Shown: positions 59,124 to 64,000 of the stretch, piece by piece
Layout of the letters: each line of letters opens with the position of its first letter
Position numbering within the stretch: the first letter of the stretch is position 1
Translations under genes and position numbers: made by a program
The notes under the pieces: model-generated
Seen by the model: the letters and a program-made list of their open reading frames with translations, nothing else
The model's database searches: none
Told to the model about the DNA's origin: nothing
DNA from: Variovorax sp. Sphag1AA
GTDB taxonomy: Bacteria > Pseudomonadota > Gammaproteobacteria > Burkholderiales > Burkholderiaceae_C
DNA: 64,000 nt
Assembly: GCF_014192575.1 (NCBI RefSeq)
Contig: NZ_JACHYC010000001.1
Span: 496,001-560,000, forward strand
Direction of reading: 5' to 3'

Positions 59124-61040
59124 TTGAACAATCAGTGGTTTTCCAAAGTTGCCGTATGGCTCGTCATCGCGATGGTGTTGTTCACTGTGTTCAAGCAGTT
59201 CGACACCCGCGGCGTCGCCGGCGCAGGCAACATCGGGTATTCGGACTTCCTCGAGGAAGTGCGAAACAACCGAATCAAGAGCGCCACGATCCAGGAAGGC
59301 CAGGGTGGCAGCGAGATCGTCGCGATCACCACTGACGACCGCAAGATCCGAACCACAGCCACCTATCTCGACCGCGGACTGGTCGGCGACCTGATCGCCA
59401 ACAACGTCAAGTTCGACGTCAAGCCGCGCGAGGAAGGTTCGTTGCTGATGACCCTGCTGGTGAGCTGGGGCCCGATGCTTCTGCTGATCGGCGTCTGGGT
59501 CTACTTCATGCGACAGATGCAGGGGGGTGGCAAAGGCGGGGCCTTCAGCTTCGGCAAGAGCAAGGCTCGCATGCTCGACGAGAACAACAACCAGGTCACC
59601 TTTGCCGACGTCGCCGGGTGCGACGAGGCCAAGGAAGAGGTGAAGGAGGTCGTCGACTTCCTGAAGGACCCGGCCAAGTTCCAGAAGCTCGGTGGCCGTA
59701 TCCCGCGTGGCCTGTTGCTGGTCGGCCCTCCGGGCACCGGCAAGACGCTGCTCGCGAAGAGCATTGCCGGCGAAGCCAAGGTGCCGTTCTTCTCCATTTC
59801 GGGCTCCGACTTCGTCGAAATGTTCGTGGGCGTGGGTGCCGCGCGCGTTCGCGACATGTTCGAAAACGCCAAGAAGAACGCCCCTTGCATCATTTTCATC
59901 GATGAAATCGACGCGGTTGGCCGCCAGCGCGGCGCCGGTCTTGGCGGTGGTAACGACGAGCGCGAACAAACGCTCAATCAGATGCTGGTCGAGATGGACG
60001 GCTTCGAGACCAACCTCGGCGTGATCGTGGTTGCTGCGACCAACCGTCCGGACATCCTTGACGCCGCCTTGCTGCGTCCGGGTCGTTTCGACCGTCAGGT
60101 CTACGTGACGCTGCCGGACATCCGCGGCCGCGAGCAGATCCTCAACGTCCACATGCGCAAGGTTCCGCTCGGCCAGGACGTCAACGCGAGCATCATCGCG
60201 CGCGGCACGCCGGGCATGTCAGGCGCCGATCTCGCCAACCTGTGCAACGAAGCAGCGCTGATGGCTGCGCGCCGCAATGCGCGCGTGGTCGAAATGCAGG
60301 ACTTCGAGAAGGCCAAGGACAAGATCTTCATGGGCCCCGAGCGCAAGAGCATGGTCATGCCCGAGGAAGAGCGCCGCAACACGGCGTACCACGAGTCCGG
60401 ACATGCGCTCATCGGCAAGCTGCTGCCCAAGTGCGACCCGGTCCACAAGGTCACGATCATTCCGCGCGGCCGTGCGCTGGGCGTGACGATGAGCCTGCCT
60501 TCGCAGGACCGCTACAGCTACGACCGCGAATACATGCTGAACCAGATCAGCATGCTCTTCGGTGGCCGCATCGCTGAAGAAGTGTTCATGCACCAGATGA
60601 CCACTGGCGCCAGCAACGATTTCGAGCGTGCGACGCAAATTGCCCGCGACATGGTGATGCGCTACGGCATGACCGAATCGCTCGGCCCGATGGTCTACGC
60701 CGAGAACGAAGGCGAGGTGTTCCTGGGCCGCTCGGTCACCAAGACCACGAACATGAGCGAATCGACCATGCAGAAGGTCGACGCGGAAGTTCGCCGCATC
60801 ATCGACGAGCAGTACGCGCTTGCGCGTCGCCTGATCGAGGAGAACAGCGACAAGATGCACGCGATGGCGAAGGCGCTGCTCGAGTGGGAAACCATCGACA
60901 CCGAGCAGCTCGACGACATCATGGCCGGCCGCGCGCCGCGTCCGCCCAAGGACTGGACGCCGCGCGTCCCGCCGTCCGGAAGCGGGGGTAGCGGCGGTAC
61001 GCCGGCGGTCAATCCCGATCCGACGCCGACCGCAGCCTGA
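59124..61040 (+). CDS. ftsH: ATP-dependent zinc metalloprotease FtsH
   Basis: FtsH is the membrane-anchored AAA+ protease that degrades misfolded membrane proteins and regulators such as LpxC and sigma-32. The 638-residue protein has two membrane helices (residues about 5-22 and 100-120) around a small periplasmic domain. Walker A GPPGTGKT is at about residue 200, with Walker [18 protein letters not shown] and the second-region [11 protein letters not shown]. The zinc site HESGH lies at about 423, with a distal Asp in [11 protein letters not shown]. The start is TTG at 59124 with GGAG 6 bases upstream. A Pro/Gly-rich C-terminal tail follows. Confidence 0.98.
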   Translation: MNNQWFSKVAVWLVIAMVLFTVFKQFDTRGVAGAGNIGYSDFLEEVRNNRIKSATIQEGQGGSEIVAITTDDRKIRTTATYLDRGLVGDLIANNVKFDVKPREEGSLLMTLLVSWGPMLLLIGVWVYFMRQMQGGGKGGAFSFGKSKARMLDENNNQVTFADVAGCDEAKEEVKEVVDFLKDPAKFQKLGGRIPRGLLLVGPPGTGKTLLAKSIAGEAKVPFFSISGSDFVEMFVGVGAARVRDMFENAKKNAPCIIFIDEIDAVGRQRGAGLGGGNDEREQTLNQMLVEMDGFETNLGVIVVAATNRPDILDAALLRPGRFDRQVYVTLPDIRGREQILNVHMRKVPLGQDVNASIIARGTPGMSGADLANLCNEAALMAARRNARVVEMQDFEKAKDKIFMGPERKSMVMPEEERRNTAYHESGHALIGKLLPKCDPVHKVTIIPRGRALGVTMSLPSQDRYSYDREYMLNQISMLFGGRIAEEVFMHQMTTGASNDFERATQIARDMVMRYGMTESLGPMVYAENEGEVFLGRSVTKTTNMSESTMQKVDAEVRRIIDEQYALARRLIEENSDKMHAMAKALLEWETIDTEQLDDIMAGRAPRPPKDWTPRVPPSGSGGSGGTPAVNPDPTPTAA

Positions 61041-61063
61041 GCGTGAAAGAGCTTTGGCAATCA

Positions 61064-61087
61064 ACGGGGCCTCTGGCCCCGTTTTTT
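61064..61087 (+). terminator. Terminator between ftsH and folP
   Basis: ACGGGGCC (61064-61071) pairs with GGCCCCGT (61075-61082) around TCT, and six T follow. This is a strong intrinsic terminator 24 bases after the ftsH stop; folP starts 15 bases further, so folP-glmM need readthrough or their own promoter. Confidence 0.85.
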
Positions 61088-61101
61088 CATGGGAGCGTGG
61101 C

Positions 61102-61947
61102 ATGACGGCTGTCTGGCAAACCACGCGCTTTGCAATCGACCTTGCGCGCCCGCAGGTGATGGGCATCGTCAACGTGACGCCCGATTCGTTTTCCGATGGC
61201 GGTGCACATGCCTCGACCGAGGCGGCCCTTCGTCATTGCGAGCACCTGATCAAGGAAGGCGCGGACATCCTCGACATCGGCGGCGAGTCGACTCGTCCGG
61301 GCAGCCCCGCCGTGCCGCTGGAAGAGGAGCTTGCGCGCGTCGTGCCGGTCGTGCGTGAGGCGGTGAAGCTGCGCGTGCCGGTATCGGTCGATACCTACAA
61401 GTCCGAAGTGATGCGCGCAGTGCTTGAGCTCGGCGCAGACATCGTCAACGACATCTGGGCCCTGCGGCGCCCTGGCGCGATGGATGCGGTCTCCGCGCAT
61501 CCGTCGTGTGGGATTTGCCTGATGCATATGCATCGTGATCCGCAGACCATGCAGGTTGCGCCAATGAGCGGGGACGTGGTCCCCGCGGTGCGCGAATTCC
61601 TTGAAGAACAGGCGAGGGCACTGGCGGCCCGCGGCGTGCAAAAGGAACGCATCGTCCTCGATCCCGGCATCGGATTCGGCAAGACCGTCGAGCAGAATTT
61701 CGCGCTGCTCGCGCGCCAGGCGGAGTTGCTGGCATCAGGCCTGCCGCTGCTGGCGGGATGGTCGCGCAAGTCATCGCTTGGTGCGGTCACCGGCATCGAG
61801 GCCGCCGGAGAGCGGATGGTGCCCAGCGTGGCCGCCGCAGTGCTGGCGGCGGACAAGGGAGCGGCGATCGTTCGGGTGCATGACGTGCGCGAGACCGTTG
61901 CAGCGCTCGCTGTCTGGCGAGCGATGAGCAGAGAACAACAGAGCTAG
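61102..61947 (+). CDS. folP: Dihydropteroate synthase
   Basis: FolP joins p-aminobenzoate to dihydropterin pyrophosphate in folate synthesis and is the sulfonamide target. The 281-residue TIM-barrel protein has [52 protein letters not shown] and [14 protein letters not shown], then GWSRKSSLG. The ATG at 61102 comes after the terminator; the frame is open from 61054 but that would include the hairpin. glmM starts 11 bases after the stop. Confidence 0.97.
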   Translation: MTAVWQTTRFAIDLARPQVMGIVNVTPDSFSDGGAHASTEAALRHCEHLIKEGADILDIGGESTRPGSPAVPLEEELARVVPVVREAVKLRVPVSVDTYKSEVMRAVLELGADIVNDIWALRRPGAMDAVSAHPSCGICLMHMHRDPQTMQVAPMSGDVVPAVREFLEEQARALAARGVQKERIVLDPGIGFGKTVEQNFALLARQAELLASGLPLLAGWSRKSSLGAVTGIEAAGERMVPSVAAAVLAADKGAAIVRVHDVRETVAALAVWRAMSREQQS

Positions 61948-61958
61948 GAAACTCAACA

Positions 61959-63293
61959 ATGACAAGACAGTACTTCGGCACCGACGGCATTCGCGGCACC
62001 GTTGGGCAAGCGCCCATCACCCCCGATTTCGTGCTCCGCCTGGCGCATGCGGTGGGCCGCGTGCTCAAGCAGTCCGAAGCGCGCCCGACAGTTCTGATTG
62101 GCAAGGACACGCGTATCTCGGGCTACATGCTCGAGTCGGCCTTGGAGTCCGGTTTCAACTCGGCCGGCGTGGACGTGGTCCTTCTCGGCCCGCTGCCGAC
62201 GCCGGGCGTCGCCTATCTCACGCGCGCGCAACGCGCGAGCCTCGGCGTCGTCATCAGCGCCAGCCACAACGCCTATCCGGACAACGGCATCAAGTTCTTC
62301 AGCGCGCACGGCACCAAGCTGAGCGACGAGTGGGAACTTGCCGTGGAAGCGGTCCTGAAGGAAGAGCCGGTGTGGGTCGATTCCCGCAATCTCGGCAAGG
62401 CGCGGCGCCTCAATGACGCGCCTGGACGCTACATCGAGTTCTGCAAGAGCACCTTCGCCAACGACCTCACGCTGAGGGGTCACAAGCTGGTCGTCGATGC
62501 GGCGCATGGCGCGGCGTATCAGGTCGCTCCTTCGGTTTTCCACGAACTGGGTGCAGAGGTGACGAGCATCGGCTGCGCGCCCGATGGCCTGAACATCAAC
62601 AAGGGATTCGGTGCGACTCATCCGCAGGCACTCATCGAAGCGGTCAAGGCGCAGGGCGCCGACTACGGCATTGCGCTCGACGGCGATGCCGATCGCCTGC
62701 AACTCGTGGATGCGGCCGGGCGCCTCTTCAACGGTGACGAACTCGTCTACCTGATGGCGATGGAACGCGTCGCGCGTGGCGAAAAGCCCGCTGGCGTGGT
62801 CGGCACCCTGATGACCAACAAGGCGGTCGAGATGGCGCTCAAGGCGCAGGGCATCGAGTTCGTGCGGGCTCGGGTGGGCGACCGCTACGTGCTCGAGGAG
62901 CTCGACAAGCGCAACTGGCTGCTCGGCGGTGAAGGCTCGGGCCATCTTCTGGCACTCGACCGCCATACGACGGGTGACGGCATCGTCAGCGCACTGCAGG
63001 TGCTGCAGGCCTGCGTCCGCAGCGGCAAGTCGGTGGCCGAGCTGCTCGGCGGCGTGACGCTTTTCCCGCAGACGCTGATCAACGTACGCCTCTCTGGCGA
63101 TGAGGATTGGAAGTCCAACCAGAACCTTGCCAACGAGATCGATCGGGTGGAAGCCGAACTCGGTGACTCGGGTCGTGTGCTGATCCGGGCGAGCGGTACC
63201 GAGCCACTGTTGCGCGTGATGGTCGAGGCCAAGGACGCCGCGCAGTCCGAGGCTTGCGCCAAGCGGCTTGTTGCGGCTGTGGAGGCCGCTTGA
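61959..63293 (+). CDS. glmM: Phosphoglucosamine mutase
   Basis: GlmM interconverts glucosamine 6- and 1-phosphate on the way to UDP-GlcNAc, the precursor of peptidoglycan and lipid A. The 444-residue protein has the substrate loop FGTDGIRG and the phospho-serine loop [15 protein letters not shown] with Ser at residue 102, as in Escherichia coli. The metal loop is [12 protein letters not shown], the sugar-binding [11 protein letters not shown], and the phosphate-binding [12 protein letters not shown]. Length is standard. It overlaps the following acetyltransferase start by TTGA. Confidence 0.98.
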   Translation: MTRQYFGTDGIRGTVGQAPITPDFVLRLAHAVGRVLKQSEARPTVLIGKDTRISGYMLESALESGFNSAGVDVVLLGPLPTPGVAYLTRAQRASLGVVISASHNAYPDNGIKFFSAHGTKLSDEWELAVEAVLKEEPVWVDSRNLGKARRLNDAPGRYIEFCKSTFANDLTLRGHKLVVDAAHGAAYQVAPSVFHELGAEVTSIGCAPDGLNINKGFGATHPQALIEAVKAQGADYGIALDGDADRLQLVDAAGRLFNGDELVYLMAMERVARGEKPAGVVGTLMTNKAVEMALKAQGIEFVRARVGDRYVLEELDKRNWLLGGEGSGHLLALDRHTTGDGIVSALQVLQACVRSGKSVAELLGGVTLFPQTLINVRLSGDEDWKSNQNLANEIDRVEAELGDSGRVLIRASGTEPLLRVMVEAKDAAQSEACAKRLVAAVEAA

Positions 63294-63781
63294 GCCCGGT
63301 CGTGGTCGACGTTCGGCTCGCCGACTATCGCGATCCTGCGCACACGCGCGCACTGGTGGGTCTGCTGGATGCCTATGCGCGCGATCCTGCCGGCGGCGGC
63401 AAGTCGCTCGAACCTCAGGTGCTGGCGGAATTGCCGGCGGCGCTTGCGTCACGTCCGCAAGCCTTCAGCGTCCTCGCATACGACGGCGACCAGCCGGTCG
63501 GGCTCGTCAACTGCATCGAAGGCTTTTCCACCTTCGCCTGCAAGCCGCTGGTCAATGTGCACGACGTGGTGGTGTTGGAGAGCCATCGCGGCCAGCGTGT
63601 CACGCAGCGCATGCTGGCGCGCGTCGAGCAAGAGGCGCGTGCGCGTGGCGCCTGCAAGCTGACACTCGAAGTGCTTTCAGGCAACAAGAGCGCGATCCGC
63701 GCCTACGAACGCGAAGGCTTCGCGAACTACCAGCTCGATCCCGCCTACGGCTCGGCGATGTTCCTGCAGAAGAAGCTGTAA
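63290..63781 (+). CDS. GNAT-family N-acetyltransferase
   Basis: This 163-residue acetyltransferase of unknown substrate has the acetyl-CoA-binding pyrophosphate loop [19 protein letters not shown] (the R-x-x-G-x-G/A pattern in degenerate form). The C-terminal [19 protein letters not shown] is a GNAT motif B hallmark. The start is TTG at 63290, overlapping the glmM TGA, with GGAGG 5 bases upstream; GTG at 63302 is an alternative. It sits where secG is found in enteric bacteria, so gene order diverges here. Confidence 0.85.
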   Translation: MSPVVVDVRLADYRDPAHTRALVGLLDAYARDPAGGGKSLEPQVLAELPAALASRPQAFSVLAYDGDQPVGLVNCIEGFSTFACKPLVNVHDVVVLESHRGQRVTQRMLARVEQEARARGACKLTLEVLSGNKSAIRAYEREGFANYQLDPAYGSAMFLQKKL

Positions 63782-63820
63782 AAAAGCCGCCGGCACTTCG
63801 CAGTGCGGCGGCCTTTGTCT
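63780..63820. terminator. Two-way terminator between the GNAT gene and acyl-CoA dehydrogenase
   Basis: GCCGCC plus GCACT (63786-63797, one bulged G) pairs with AGTGC plus GGCGGC (63102-63112 offset by 700: 63802-63812). Six A precede the stem and CTTTGTCTTT follows, so it has a U-tract in both directions. It separates two converging genes. Confidence 0.8.
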
Positions 63821-63832
63821 TTGAGGTCTTGC

Positions 63833-64000
63833 TCAGAAGCGCGTGACAGGCATCGCGTCGTCGGTCTTGCCGGTGCCGTGCTTGCCCAGCTCCCACTTCG
63901 CGATCGCGTTGCGGTGCACTTCATCCGGGCCGTCCGCGAAGCGCAGCGTGCGCGCGCCTGCGTAGGCGTAGGCGAGCGGGAAGTCGTCGCACATGCCGCC
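63833..64000 (-). CDS. Acyl-CoA dehydrogenase, C-terminal end
   Basis: Only the last 55 codons are inside the window; the gene runs past its right edge. The reading [20 protein letters not shown] is the classic C-terminal segment of the FadE-like acyl-CoA dehydrogenase (APH-linked) group, where the Arg and Glu lie near the FAD and subunit interface. These enzymes introduce the 2,3-double bond into acyl-CoA. The frame ends TRF-stop at 63833. Nothing can be said about substrate length. Confidence 0.8.
   Translation of the reverse strand, partial: GGMCDDFPLAYAYAGARTLRFADGPDEVHRNAIAKWELGKHGTGKTDDAMPVTRF

Overview
The window is 64 kb of GC-rich chromosome from what looks like a betaproteobacterium of the Burkholderiales, most likely Comamonadaceae and Variovorax-like. 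This rests on the PhaR regulator, the 3-hydroxybutyrate dehydrogenase, the Aap-type transporter, a Kdo hydroxylase, and the gene order greA-DUF4149-yhbY-rlmE-ftsH-folP-glmM. It is inferred from protein flavour and synteny, not from a database search. Coding density is very high and most genes are housekeeping. I see no insertion sequence, prophage, integron, CRISPR array, toxin-antitoxin pair or recognisable defence island, and no abrupt change in base composition.

Region 1 (1-6.5 kb): the end of a cobalamin nucleotide-loop operon (cobT, cobS, cobC), an exported Ivy-type lysozyme inhibitor with an extra N-terminal domain, endonuclease III (nth), a PLP aminotransferase and a lipoprotein alpha/beta hydrolase with an Ala-Pro linker. 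Region 2 (6.5-17 kb, minus strand): mfd-serB-cystathionine gamma-synthase family gene, then an aapJQMP-like amino-acid ABC transporter whose last gene is an ACMSD-family amidohydrolase. Region 3 (17-22.6 kb): ispDF, an OmpR/EnvZ-type two-component system, two small exported proteins (one a SIMPL-domain protein) and 3-hydroxybutyrate dehydrogenase.

Region 4 (22.7-35.2 kb): synthetase-only RelA, tRNA-Val(GAC), a zinc-ribbon protein, PhaR, RimO, tRNA-Leu(CAG) divergent from RNase R, an SDR, and a minus-strand amidase-dadA-nnr group. Region 5 (35.4-50.6 kb): the long conserved cluster rpsB-tsf-pyrH-frr-uppS-cdsA-dxr-rseP-bamA-skp-lpxD-fabZ-lpxA-lpxB-rnhB-rRNA methyltransferase. It joins translation, isoprenoid and phospholipid precursors, outer-membrane protein assembly and lipid A synthesis. 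Region 6 (50.7-64 kb): carAB, a Kdo hydroxylase, greA, DUF4149, a glycosyltransferase with yhbY, rlmE, ftsH, folP, glmM, a GNAT acetyltransferase and the 3' end of an acyl-CoA dehydrogenase.

Most genes sit in tight operons with ATGA, GTGA, TTGA or TAATG overlaps, and several start at TTG or GTG. No wholly new system is evident. The points most worth checking are the two-domain Ivy protein, the ACMSD-like enzyme tied to an amino-acid importer, the lack of an ordinary start codon for RNase R beside a divergent tRNA, OmpR-like repeats in front of ompR, and an identical extended -10 promoter before tRNA-Val and rpsB.
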